This document shows, in pieces, positions 52,233 through 60,533 of a DNA stretch of 64,000 nt (positions within the stretch are counted from its first letter, which is position 1; each line of letters begins with the position of its first letter). The notes beneath the pieces were generated by a model, which saw nothing but the letters and a program-made list of their open reading frames with translations, was not told the DNA's origin and ran no database searches. The stretch lies in IMG/VR virus record IMGVR_UViG_3300049255_000272, positions 47,100 to 111,099 of that record; one strand, given 5' to 3'. A program made the translations under genes and the position numbers. The stretch comes from a virus.

Positions 52233-53123
52233 TTACGGAGGTGGCGGATATTCGCGAACGCGAGCGCGGAGCTTCTCTGCCTTGTCCTCGGTGAGGTTGA
52301 GCAGCCAGCACAGATTCGGATCGCCGACGTAGCGCAAAGCGTCCCTTTGCAAGTCATGGTAGTCGAGCGCCTGTAGCCGGGAGTTCTTGGCGTCCCTGCC
52401 GGCCTGCATCTGCACGACCATGACAGCCATGAGGGCGCCCGGTCCGCGTATCGATTCGCTCTGGTACTCGAATCTGGCGAGCACTCGCGGGCTGTACGGC
52501 AGCTGGTCGGCCAGGAACCCCTGCAGCACATTGAGTCTGTCTTCGCTGGTGCCCGGCGTGTCGTCTTCCCTGGCGCCGTACCACCACTTCTCGCGACCGA
52601 TGGCGAACGTGCAGGCGAGCACGCCTCCTGGGCGAATAGCCTGCACAGCACGCCCGACCCTTTTGAGGGTGTTCTCGGTCACCTGTGACGAGAAGTCGAG
52701 CCACACGGACTCGAGCTTGCGGTGATACTCGTCCAGGACGTCCCCCACGTCCTGATGGCGGCATGGCACGTCAGGATAATGCCGGCGGAACTCCGAAAGC
52801 GCCTTGGCGTCGAGGTCCACAGCCAGCATGGCTTGGTCCGGCACGCCAAGTCCTCGGAGGGTAGACGCATCCCCGCCCTCGCGGGAGGCAAGGAACAAGT
52901 GCAGGCCCTTGCGAAACGCCTTGGTGCCGATGGTCTTGAGGACCAGCTCCCACACGCGGAGTCGGGCGGACTTCTTGGCGTGAGAGTCTCCCTTGTAGGC
53001 CGGCGTCCTGTCGCGCGTCTCGACTGAGGGCCTCGCCACTGGCTTCATCTCGCGAACTGTATCGCGCGCGATGTTCCGGATTTCGACCCTCACCACCTCT
53101 CGGAGCAAAGCCCGGAGTGTCAT
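52233..53123 (-). CDS. SAM methyltransferase-like protein
   Basis: The 296-residue frame starts at ATG 53123 in a TAATG overlap. Residues 1-50 are basic and helical (TLRALLREVVRVEIRNIARD). Residues about 75-185 resemble a class I methyltransferase: a first-strand region near HLFLASREGG, AVDLD (101-105) with its acidic end, VWLDFSS (140-146) and AIRPGGVLACTF (162-173). The Gly-rich loop is not canonical, so it could be a degenerate or unusual enzyme. A DNA- or protein-methylating role is possible. The confidence covers the fold and not the substrate. Confidence 0.55.
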   Translation of the reverse strand: MTLRALLREVVRVEIRNIARDTVREMKPVARPSVETRDRTPAYKGDSHAKKSARLRVWELVLKTIGTKAFRKGLHLFLASREGGDASTLRGLGVPDQAMLAVDLDAKALSEFRRHYPDVPCRHQDVGDVLDEYHRKLESVWLDFSSQVTENTLKRVGRAVQAIRPGGVLACTFAIGREKWWYGAREDDTPGTSEDRLNVLQGFLADQLPYSPRVLARFEYQSESIRGPGALMAVMVVQMQAGRDAKNSRLQALDYHDLQRDALRYVGDPNLCWLLNLTEDKAEKLRARVREYPPPP

Positions 53124-53530
53124 TACTCCACCCGGTCGTACGAGTGCATGAGCCGGGCGTACGAGATCCGCTTGGCCGCGGTGCGCTTGGAGGACGACTG
53201 CAAGATCTTGGGCACGATTCCCTTGTCCTCGAGCCTGGCCACCTCGATGACCCTGTCCTTCGTCTTGGGGTCCCAATGCTTGCCCTTGTACTTCTGGCCG
53301 ACTGACACGCCGTGCTTGCGAGCCAGATGCGGGATCTTGGTCGGACTCGCGGTCGGAGCGGACCTGCTGGCCAGATTCGCTCGCCTGGTGGCCGCCGCTT
53401 TCTTGGCCGCGACGGTCCTGGGGCTCTCTCCTGCCATCAGCTCTTCGAGGAGGACCTCTCGCACTATGCGACGAATCTCCTCGCCGGCGACTTCCTGAAC
53501 GATTGTGCGGATGGCTTCACGGAGATTCAT
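53123..53530 (-). CDS. Basic hypothetical protein
   Basis: The 135-residue protein begins MNLREAIRTIVQEVAGEEI, a helix that parallels the beginning of the next gene (MTLRALLREVVRVEI). The rest is Lys/Arg/Ala-rich (TVAAKKAAATRRANLASRS) with a possible small folded part near HLARKHGVSVGQKYKGKHWD. The basic composition suggests nucleic-acid binding. It is first in a coupled pair, just downstream of the winged-helix gene. Confidence 0.5.
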   Translation of the reverse strand: MNLREAIRTIVQEVAGEEIRRIVREVLLEELMAGESPRTVAAKKAAATRRANLASRSAPTASPTKIPHLARKHGVSVGQKYKGKHWDPKTKDRVIEVARLEDKGIVPKILQSSSKRTAAKRISYARLMHSYDRVE

Positions 53531-53573
53531 CGAGATCTCTCACCTCGAGAGGGTACTCACCAACTGCTACAAT

Positions 53574-55145
53574 TTACGGGCGACCCTGCGCACGGGCGAG
53601 TTTGTCGCTCACGAGATTGAGGCCGCTATTATCGGTGCTGAGTCCCGGCAGAAGGCCCTGGAGCCGTTGCAACTCCTCGGCAATCGCGTTCATGCGATCG
53701 AGGATGGCCGGCGTCCGCGTGTTGCTCCTATACTCGGCGCGCACCCGCTCGAGCGCTTCGAAGACTTCGCGCAGCACCTGCTGCGTGCGGCTCTGTTCCT
53801 CGACAAGATGGCCTTCGACAGTCTCCATCTTGATCAGCACCGCCGAGTGGTCCGTCTGGATGAACGCCTTTGCCGCTGCGTTGACCATGGCTGTTGCAGC
53901 CTCGGCCAGGCTTCCCTTCATCAGCTGGTTGCTGCTGTGCAGAGCGTCGGCGTGGTCCTTCGAGAGCTTCTCCAGTTCGCCCAGGCGCTTGCGAATGGCG
54001 TTGATGGAAGACTCCTCGGGGCTAATGGCCTTGGCGACCTTGCTGAGTTGCTCCTGCATCGACTCGAGCGTCTCTCCCATCTCCTCGTGCTCCTTGCGCA
54101 GGTGCACGTTCTCGTCGTGGATCTTGTCGAGCTTGGAATGCAGGTGTTCGAGTTCGCCGAGGAGGCGTCTTTGGAGCTGGTTATTCGCTTCGATCGTGCG
54201 CGTGACGGCGGATTGATTATCGGCCACACTCGTCACCAGGTCGAGAATTGCAGCGAGTGCCTCGTTCGATTCGCCCATTTTGTCGTTGGACTCTTCGTCC
54301 GTCTCAGGTTTGTGGGGTTCGACGGTCGGGACCTGCGCGGGAAATTGAGGCTGCGCAGCAGCCTCAGGGATCTTCTCCTCGACCTTGTCCTCGTCGGGCT
54401 TGTCGTCCTCATCCTCGCCAGCTTCCTCTTCCGACTCTTCCGTCTCCTCCTCTGACTCCTCTTCCTCCTCGTCGTTCTGGAGTCGCGTGTGGTCGATGGT
54501 GCAAGGTGTGTCTGGCCACAGGAGCGTGTGTACGCAAAGCTCGCTGTTTTGTTCGATGATGCCGGTGACTCGGGCAAAGCTTTTGATCCCGTAGAGCGGG
54601 ATCCCGACTTCGTCCTTGATCTTGAGCACGCCGTTGTCAACGCACTCGTTGAGGAACGCCTTCTGCCAGCTCGGGTCCATGACCGCGCGCTGCTGGAACT
54701 TATCACCCTTCTTGGCGATGAAGAGTGTGGTCCGCGGCTGCCACTTGGCCGAATCGCCGTCGCTCTGATGGGATGCCAGGAGCCGCTTGAGGGCACGCAG
54801 TGCAACCGTGACCCTCGCCCACTTGTCCCATTCTTGCTTGTTGTAGCCTGCAGTCCGCATAGGCGCTTCCTCTTCTTCTTCCTCGATGGGCGGACAGGCC
54901 CGTGCAGTGTCCGCGAGCGCGGCTTTGTTACGGGCCTCGTAAAGCAAGACCCCGTTGCGCTTTCGCTCTGTGACGTGACCGTCTTTGACGAACCACTCGA
55001 GAATGCGGTTCTGCCAGGACTTGCTCAGGCTCCCGGCAAAGATACCTTCTTTGGGAAAGATCTCATGCCTCGCGAGCGGGCGGTCCGCGTTCAAGATACT
55101 CCTGGCAGCGTAGCCGCACATCGCGTTCTCGAATTCGCGAGACAT
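53574..55145 (-). CDS. Winged-helix, acidic and coiled-coil protein
   Basis: The protein has 523 residues. Two winged-helix-like units are visible: residues 1-75 (ILEWFVKDGHVTERKRNGVLLYEAR) and about 100-215 (AFLNECVDNGVLKIKDEVGIPLYGI). They share the 'recognition helix - wing' pattern and may bind DNA. A highly acidic segment follows (EEEEESEEETEESEEEAGEDED). A long coiled coil then runs from about residue 320 to 440 (ELEHLHSKLDKIHDENVHLRKE). It could be a phage nucleoid or transcription factor. It is the largest - strand gene and the head of the block. Confidence 0.6.
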   Translation of the reverse strand: MSREFENAMCGYAARSILNADRPLARHEIFPKEGIFAGSLSKSWQNRILEWFVKDGHVTERKRNGVLLYEARNKAALADTARACPPIEEEEEEAPMRTAGYNKQEWDKWARVTVALRALKRLLASHQSDGDSAKWQPRTTLFIAKKGDKFQQRAVMDPSWQKAFLNECVDNGVLKIKDEVGIPLYGIKSFARVTGIIEQNSELCVHTLLWPDTPCTIDHTRLQNDEEEEESEEETEESEEEAGEDEDDKPDEDKVEEKIPEAAAQPQFPAQVPTVEPHKPETDEESNDKMGESNEALAAILDLVTSVADNQSAVTRTIEANNQLQRRLLGELEHLHSKLDKIHDENVHLRKEHEEMGETLESMQEQLSKVAKAISPEESSINAIRKRLGELEKLSKDHADALHSSNQLMKGSLAEAATAMVNAAAKAFIQTDHSAVLIKMETVEGHLVEEQSRTQQVLREVFEALERVRAEYRSNTRTPAILDRMNAIAEELQRLQGLLPGLSTDNSGLNLVSDKLARAQGRP

Positions 55146-55182
55146 CGCGACAGATACTACATCCTGGCGGCTACAATTTCCG

Positions 55183-55428
55183 TCAGGTGAAGAGCTTCTC
55201 TTTCTGCTCGCGTGTGAGCTTCTTGATGCGACGCTCTTCTCTCATTGCATCAACCATCGTGCCCACGGGCTTGGCGTACATGAGTATCACGGGCGTTCGA
55301 GTCCGCGTGTACTTAGCCCCTCTGCCCGAATTGTGCTTTTCGACTCTCTTGGCTAGGTCGTTGGTTATCCCCGTGTAGTAAGAGCCATCGGAACACTTGA
55401 GGATGTAGACGAGCCAGGGCTTTTCCAA
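55183..55428 (-). CDS. GIY-YIG nuclease, URI/YhbQ-like
   Basis: Starting at TTG 55428, the 81-residue protein begins MEKPWLVYILKCSDGSYYTGITNDLAKR, which matches the compact GIY-YIG domain from its first strand. The longer frame (to 55581) has no family-like sequence and would overlap the divergent + gene. GIY here is VYI and YIG is YTG. A catalytic Arg lies in DLAKRVEKHNSG, and Glu in ...AMREERRIKKL. Unlike the 39862 gene it has no extra DNA-binding modules, so it is probably a domestic nuclease rather than a homing enzyme. Confidence 0.7.
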   Translation of the reverse strand: MEKPWLVYILKCSDGSYYTGITNDLAKRVEKHNSGRGAKYTRTRTPVILMYAKPVGTMVDAMREERRIKKLTREQKEKLFT

Positions 55429-55452
55429 TCGAGGGGACTGTACGGTTTCGAA

Positions 55453-55812
55453 GTGGACGATAGAGATATTCTTCGTAAGGCAGCTCGCGAGGGGAAGGTC
55501 AAAATCGGTGGGCATGAGTTTCCGATCAAGCCCGAGCCCAAGAAGATTCCTACCACTGGCCCGGAGTGGAAGAACGAGCACTTGGGTACTTGGGCAGCGG
55601 AGGATCGCGTCCGCAATCCCGACTTCTTCGTCGAGCCCAATCCGACTGTCAAAATTGACAGTTTCTACGCCTCCTCTTCGCCGAAAAACTTCGAACGGCC
55701 GGAGGTCCAGCTCCGCGAAGGCATTCGAGCGGCACTACGTGGCGGCCTCTCGCAGGAGAAGATCAAGGAGATCTTCGAACTCGAGCTAGTTGCTCACGTA
55801 ATGGAGTCGTGA
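55453..55812 (+). CDS. Hypothetical protein ending in VAHVMES
   Basis: The 119-residue protein has a GTG start, divergent from the GIY-YIG gene. The body has a basic N-terminus (RDILRKAAREGKVKIGGHE), a Pro-rich part and a helical C-terminus (LREGIRAALRGGLSQEKIKEIF). Its last seven residues, VAHVMES, are the same as those of the next gene. It is coupled to that gene through TGATG. No family is recognised. Confidence 0.5.
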   Translation: MDDRDILRKAAREGKVKIGGHEFPIKPEPKKIPTTGPEWKNEHLGTWAAEDRVRNPDFFVEPNPTVKIDSFYASSSPKNFERPEVQLREGIRAALRGGLSQEKIKEIFELELVAHVMES

Positions 55813-56066
55813 TGCACGACTGGTATTTGTCCGGCGGTTACTCCGAGGGCCCTGCAGATGGCGGACTCCCCGTTTGGGGCTGTCGGAACTGCGGCGCCGC
55901 GCTCGGAAGCAAGCTTCAACTGGACCCCGCGGAGAAGGTCTTCCTCGACGACCTAGACCACAGCGGGCGTCTCCGCGACCTGGTCCCCGAGGAAGACTCC
56001 GAAGAAGACTCTCCGGAAGGATACTCCTGCGAAGAGGTACAGGTTGCGCACGTGATGGAGAGTTAG
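55812..56066 (+). CDS. Acidic hypothetical protein ending in VAHVMES
   Basis: The ATG at 55812 overlaps the previous stop (TGATG), giving 84 residues. GCRNCGAALG near the N-terminus resembles half of a zinc ribbon. The middle is acidic (VPEEDSEEDSPEGYSCEE). The C-terminal VAHVMES repeats that of the preceding protein. The function is unknown. The convergent - strand gene at 56063 overlaps its last 4 bases. Confidence 0.45.
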   Translation: MHDWYLSGGYSEGPADGGLPVWGCRNCGAALGSKLQLDPAEKVFLDDLDHSGRLRDLVPEEDSEEDSPEGYSCEEVQVAHVMES

Positions 56067-56380
56067 GACGCAGCCTTCATTGCCGCGAGCCGCACTAGCT
56101 CGGCCGTTTTGAACGGGTCGAACGGCTCGGCGAAGACCGACAGGTGAACATCCGGAGCCTCGATGTGCGCAACGACTTGCCCGGCCTTGAGCCAGATCCG
56201 TATGCCCACTGGATAATACGTGTGCCCTACACGCAGTTCTCCCTTGGCCATGTAGATGTTGTCGCCCATGTGCGATTCGTGCACGCCACGCACGGGCAAC
56301 GAGTCGAGAAAGTCCTGAAGCTGTTCGGCCATCCGGAGCCGGTAGAACTTCGAGATCACTTTCGCGTATGATGTGCCCAT
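56063..56380 (-). CDS. Small hypothetical protein
   Basis: ATG 56380 is chosen (AAAGG upstream); the frame runs on to 56464 without a good site. The 105-residue protein has an N-terminal helix (SYAKVISKFYRLRMAEQLQDFL) and a beta-rich remainder (VGHTYYPVGIRIWLKAGQVVAHIEAP). No family is recognised. It is divergent from the AAA+ ATPase gene (77 bases between starts). Confidence 0.5.
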   Translation of the reverse strand: MGTSYAKVISKFYRLRMAEQLQDFLDSLPVRGVHESHMGDNIYMAKGELRVGHTYYPVGIRIWLKAGQVVAHIEAPDVHLSVFAEPFDPFKTAELVRLAAMKAAS

Positions 56381-56456
56381 TACTTCGAACCTTTCTACGG
56401 GATTTCCTCGGCCACTTCCGAACCGCTTCCTAAGCTTCTTCTGGTAGGATAGGGAT

Positions 56457-58001
56457 ATGGGCACCCTCAGATCCGCTGCCGCATATCTTGGAAGGCTGGC
56501 GGAAGTGGACTACGCGGTTCCCGGGCCCGTGTCGGGTGCGGTCAACTATCTCCTCGACTCGTATTTCGCCAAGCTCGACCAGCGTGCCATGGCCGCCAGG
56601 CGGCCAATTCGTTGGGCACCGGCAGACCCTCACGCACACATCCGGGAGCTGTGGCTCGGCTGCGAGCTGCACACCGTTGTCACGCTCAATCAGGCATTCC
56701 CGCCCGTTTTCCGGGACCTGAATGCGTGGGCGTTCTCGAGGCTATTCGCGGGCGAGCAGGCGACTTACAAGGTCGTTCCGTTCTTGGATCAGTACGAATT
56801 CAAGGACATGCTCAAGGGCAGCTACCAATATCGAATCCAGTCGGAGCAGATCACCATCGCTCCGAACACCAAAGTCACGCTGCCCGTGTTCGGCAACTTC
56901 TTTGTCGAGCACATCGGTACGGGCGCGCACCTGGTAGTGACCGCAGACTTCTGCTTCGAGAGCATGGGCTGCTCGATTTCGGTCATGGCAGCGCCTACTC
57001 AGCAGGGTGCGGCCGAGCAGTTCATTGCCGACATGAACGCGTCGCTCCTGGCGAACGATATTTATCACCGCCAGTGCCTCTCGTACGTGCGCGGCCACCT
57101 GGACTTCATGGAAGTGACGCCGACTCCATGGTCTGGCATCATCCTCAAGCCGCTGCTCAAGGACGGAATCCGTCAGAGCACGGTGGAAGTCCTGCAGCAC
57201 TCCGAGCAGCTCCAGGGGCTCGGCATGTGCCCCAACTCCAACGTCATCCTCATTTCGCCGCCCGGTATGGCGAAGACCAAGATCTTCCGTGCCGTGTCCT
57301 GCGAAGTCGTCGGCAAGATGACGATTATCTGGTGCACGGGCAAGAGCATCGAGCGCTCGAGCGACGTCACCTCGCTCTTTCAGGCCGCACGACTGCTGGC
57401 ACCATGCATCGTCTTCATCGAGGACATGGACCTCTTCGGTCGCGACCGCAGCAGCGGTCTGTACGGCTCGGACACGCACGTCCTCAACGAGTTCTTGGCT
57501 TGCCTCGACGGCGCTCAAGAGAACGCCGGGGTAGTCGTGATGGCTTCGACCAACGACATCGCCTCAATGGACGAGGCGCTCGTCAACCGTCCCGGTCGTT
57601 TCGACGTAAAGTTCGAGATTCCTCTGCCCGACGCCGAGGATCGTTCGAACATGCTCAAGTGCTTCCTGTCGGAGTACCACGCCACGCCGGATCCGTCAGT
57701 GTCGCAGGACACCTGGTCCACCGTCATCAACATGACGGAAGGCTTGACTGGCGCGTACATCCGCCTGCTCGCCAAGACCACGGTCATCCGTGCGGTCGCC
57801 GAGGGCAAGTGTGGCCCGAATGGGACCGCCTGCCAGTTCAGCTCGGACAACCTGAATGCAGCGGCCGAGCAGGTCATGCGCAATTATGCTATTGGGAAAC
57901 GCGCAAAGCGTCATCACACGATTGAGGCAGAGGTTCACGCAGTTGCCGCTGCCGAAGAATCTGCTGACATAATCCCGCTAAAGAAGGCTTTACGCGGCTG
58001 A
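56457..58001 (+). CDS. AAA+ ATPase with non-standard Walker A
   Basis: The 514-residue protein starts 6 bases after an AGGATAGG site. The N-terminal 230 residues have a beta-rich substrate domain (IAPNTKVTLPVFGNFFV). The AAA+ core spans about 255-420. Walker A reads SPPGMAKTK (267-275), where GPPGTGKT is usual; the Lys and Thr remain. Walker B is CIVFIEDMD (317-325), sensor 1 is Asn366 in MASTND, and the arginine finger is NRPGRFD (377-383). It is closest in pattern to the Bcs1/proteasomal/classical AAA clade. It may unfold or remodel a phage or host protein. It is on the + strand, isolated between - strand genes. Confidence 0.8.
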   Translation: MGTLRSAAAYLGRLAEVDYAVPGPVSGAVNYLLDSYFAKLDQRAMAARRPIRWAPADPHAHIRELWLGCELHTVVTLNQAFPPVFRDLNAWAFSRLFAGEQATYKVVPFLDQYEFKDMLKGSYQYRIQSEQITIAPNTKVTLPVFGNFFVEHIGTGAHLVVTADFCFESMGCSISVMAAPTQQGAAEQFIADMNASLLANDIYHRQCLSYVRGHLDFMEVTPTPWSGIILKPLLKDGIRQSTVEVLQHSEQLQGLGMCPNSNVILISPPGMAKTKIFRAVSCEVVGKMTIIWCTGKSIERSSDVTSLFQAARLLAPCIVFIEDMDLFGRDRSSGLYGSDTHVLNEFLACLDGAQENAGVVVMASTNDIASMDEALVNRPGRFDVKFEIPLPDAEDRSNMLKCFLSEYHATPDPSVSQDTWSTVINMTEGLTGAYIRLLAKTTVIRAVAEGKCGPNGTACQFSSDNLNAAAEQVMRNYAIGKRAKRHHTIEAEVHAVAAAEESADIIPLKKALRG

Positions 58002-58433
58002 TAGCCGGAAGTAGCCTTTGTCCTTGGCTGTTTTCCGCCGGTGGCAATTAGCGCATCGTACCTGGCACTGGGCTATCTCCGCCTGAATTGTTTCAATGGA
58101 GTTGCCTCGGGTGATCATAGCTGCAATGTTGCGTGTTTTCTTGCCTATGTGGTCGAATTCGAGCACTACGGGGTCTCCTTCACCACAATCGACGCACGAA
58201 TGCTCACGCAGGTAAGATAGGACATATTCTTTGTTCTCTTTTGCCCGCTTGAGCCTACTCTCCTCAATCTGTGATTTCAACCGGGACCTATTTCGAACAT
58301 AGTATCGATTCGTATTCTTCCCCACGCACTCTTTGCATATGGCCTGATGCCCGTCCTTCTTGGACCGATTCTTGTAAAAATCGTCTTCCAAAGACTTGTC
58401 TTTATCGCATTTCGGGCAGTGCTTGATGGTCAT
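57990..58433 (-). CDS. HNH homing endonuclease (CxxC-FDH-CANCH subtype)
   Basis: ATG 58433 (MTIKHCPKCDKD) gives 147 residues. An N-terminal zinc finger (CPKCDKDKSLEDDFYKN and CKEC) leads to the nuclease part: CVDCGEGDP, VVLEFDHIGKK with catalytic His, and QVRCANCHRRKT. The gene is AT-rich. It overlaps the end of the AAA+ gene by 12 bases and is antisense to it. A paralogue with the same order lies at 59063 and a degenerate one at 60952. Confidence 0.82.
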   Translation of the reverse strand: MTIKHCPKCDKDKSLEDDFYKNRSKKDGHQAICKECVGKNTNRYYVRNRSRLKSQIEESRLKRAKENKEYVLSYLREHSCVDCGEGDPVVLEFDHIGKKTRNIAAMITRGNSIETIQAEIAQCQVRCANCHRRKTAKDKGYFRLSAA

Positions 58434-58510
58434 GAAGAACTGTACCGACTTCATGACCCGCGACGGCAACTTCATAAACTTTCATTGATCCACAGAGAAC
58501 GAGGAACTCA

Positions 58511-59059
58511 ATGGACTTCGAGACCGGCCTCCGAAACATCCAAGCTACCGCCCGGCGCCTGGCCGAGACCGATCCGCAGTCGGAAGCGGTCCAGCGCGTC
58601 TGCGACGAACTCCAAGCCCAAGTCCAGTGGCTCGGCCAGATCGAGAAGCCGACCGGCTACAAGAACAAGGGCGAGTTCGGCAGCTACGGCGACAACTCCC
58701 TGAAGGACGACATCTCCTTCATCGGCGAGCAGGTCAAGAAGCTCAAGAGCGCCGCGGAGCCGGCCGCTCGCAACTACACGAGGATCGTGTCCATCCTCGC
58801 CGGGTTGCAGCGCGCCATCGAGATCTCCAAGCGCCCGCAGTTCGCTGCCCTCCGCCCGAAGATCGCCACCATCGTCCAGAAGACCGCCGGCGTCTTCGAG
58901 TGCGTCGATACGGTGGAGGACCTCGACAAGCCGCTCGAGCAGATCGAGAAGGCGGTCCACGGCCTTTACGGCGACCAGTCTTCTAACAAAACGTACTACT
59001 TTGACCGTCGTGGCAAGGGCCATCATTCCGATAAAACAAACGTCGAGTCGGGCAAGTGA
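58511..59059 (+). CDS. Hypothetical helical protein
   Basis: The 182-residue protein is mainly helical (IQATARRLAETDPQSEAVQR, LQRAIEISKRPQFAALR). It has high GC codon use, in contrast to the flanking HNH genes. The last 20 residues (YYFDRRGKGHHSDKTNVESGK) are polar. The GAACGAGGAA site fits the ATG. No family is recognised. It is bracketed by two HNH genes. Confidence 0.5.
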   Translation: MDFETGLRNIQATARRLAETDPQSEAVQRVCDELQAQVQWLGQIEKPTGYKNKGEFGSYGDNSLKDDISFIGEQVKKLKSAAEPAARNYTRIVSILAGLQRAIEISKRPQFAALRPKIATIVQKTAGVFECVDTVEDLDKPLEQIEKAVHGLYGDQSSNKTYYFDRRGKGHHSDKTNVESGK

Positions 59060-59062
59060 TCT

Positions 59063-59503
59063 ATGGAAGCCGGTTCCAAGACTTGCACCAAGTGCGGTCT
59101 ACCGAAACCGGCTGACCGAGAGCATTTTGACTGGTCCGAGCGGGATGGACTGTCGGCTCGTTGTGTGGAATGCCGAAAGAAAAGCGGCAGATCCCACTAC
59201 GAAGCAAACAAAGTTGTGTACTTTGCCCAGGCAGAGGCTCGTCGGCTAGATGTTGCGGAATTTATTCGCAGTCTGAAGTCTAAGCCCTGCGCGGATTGCA
59301 GGAATGAGTTTCCTCATTATGTGATGGATTTTGATCATAGAGGGGATAAAATCATCAATCTATCCCATCCCCGTGTCAAGCGATGGGGTAGAGACCGGAT
59401 CCTGGCAGAGGTCGTCAAGTGTGATATTGTTTGCGCAAACTGTCATCGCATTCGGAGCTATGGGCGAGGGCAGCATCTGACCTCAGAGGTCTCTAATGGT
59501 TGA
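59063..59503 (+). CDS. HNH homing endonuclease (CxxC-FDH-CANCH subtype)
   Basis: The 146-residue protein starts 3 bases after the previous stop. The N-terminal finger is CTKCGLPKP ... CVEC. The HNH part is CADCRNEF, VMDFDHRGDK with the catalytic His, and CDIVCANCHRIRS. It is more AT-rich than neighbours. It overlaps the next gene's start by 8 bases, and AGAGG in its 3' end precedes that start. This repeats, in a different HNH family, the pattern of an endonuclease supplying the ribosome binding site of the following gene. Confidence 0.82.
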   Translation: MEAGSKTCTKCGLPKPADREHFDWSERDGLSARCVECRKKSGRSHYEANKVVYFAQAEARRLDVAEFIRSLKSKPCADCRNEFPHYVMDFDHRGDKIINLSHPRVKRWGRDRILAEVVKCDIVCANCHRIRSYGRGQHLTSEVSNG

Positions 59504-60533
59504 AGGGACTTCAGAACCCAGACTGCAACCGGGAGTGGCATTTCGCCTGCAGCCTGATGGCTCCTGGAAGCCTGAGAAGCTCCCTCCCGAAGTAGTGAAG
59601 GAGGCGAAATTCTCAGGCTATCTGACTATTCAGGGATACAGGTGCACCGTGTTCGAGATGCCTGACAAAACCCAGTGGGCACAGAAGAGCACGGGTACTC
59701 CGGCCGAGCCTACCACCGCCTCGAAGATTGCTGACGCCTGGCTCCAAGGACACGGGGCGCGTTACCCTCGGACGGACAGCATGAGTTCGCTCGTTACCAC
59801 CCGCGTGACATTGGCGTCGCGCATCGCGAGCCGATGGCTCCGAGCCGAGGAAGCCGAGGCTGCCGGCAAATTCAGCCCTTCGCCAGATCCTCTCGATCCG
59901 CAGAAATACCTGATCCGTGTGGGTCGAGACGCCTACGTTCTGGTGCCTTTCACCGAGGACGTTGTAGAGGATCTGGCCAAACTGACTTCGTCATCCGTCA
60001 TGACGGGACTGCAGGTACTCGACGCTCTTCATGGGGCGCTCGGTGGAGTCGACGTTTCGGTTTGGATGGATGGTGACGGGGACAACGTCGAATGGATGCA
60101 CGGCAATGACATCGACGAGAAGTTACTGAAGTCGATAGGCGTCTACGACGGACAGATTCACAAGTCGGTGGCGTCGCGCATCGCAGCGCGTTGGCTGCAA
60201 GCCCAGCAGGACATCACGACTCAGGTGAAAGAGAAGCTCGAGCGCGACGGCGACGACAAAGAATACGACAAGGCGATTGTCGATTTTGTCGAGAAGACGC
60301 GCGGAAAGCTACCTCCCATCGACAAGGCGCTCGAGAAGGCTGCTGACGTCCTACTCAAGACGCGCGAGAAGATCGAGCACAGGCACCCCAAGGTACAGGA
60401 CCGCTACGTCCAGCTCTTTCTCCAAGAGCTGGCACAAAAGCATCGCGAGCTGGAAGACATGCGCAAGCAGCTCATGCGCGGCCTGACTGTGGAGCTGGAC
60501 CGCTACGAAGCGGAAGCCAACGTCGTCGAGTGA
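59496..60533 (+). CDS. Virion-type protein with three ASRIAxRWL motifs
   Basis: The 345-residue protein contains three copies of a short motif: ASKIADAWL (75-83), ASRIASRWL (107-115) and ASRIAARWL (226-234). The first follows a small N-terminal domain (LTIQGYRCTVFEMPD). The second precedes a domain with YLIRVGRDAYVLVPF. The third precedes a helical C-terminal part (KALEKAADVLLKTREKIEH). Related AARVASR tags begin the 31496 and 33601 proteins. The motif may be a docking or processing signal shared by virion proteins. The arrangement looks like three fused modules. Confidence 0.55.
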   Translation: MVEGTSEPRLQPGVAFRLQPDGSWKPEKLPPEVVKEAKFSGYLTIQGYRCTVFEMPDKTQWAQKSTGTPAEPTTASKIADAWLQGHGARYPRTDSMSSLVTTRVTLASRIASRWLRAEEAEAAGKFSPSPDPLDPQKYLIRVGRDAYVLVPFTEDVVEDLAKLTSSSVMTGLQVLDALHGALGGVDVSVWMDGDGDNVEWMHGNDIDEKLLKSIGVYDGQIHKSVASRIAARWLQAQQDITTQVKEKLERDGDDKEYDKAIVDFVEKTRGKLPPIDKALEKAADVLLKTREKIEHRHPKVQDRYVQLFLQELAQKHRELEDMRKQLMRGLTVELDRYEAEANVVE

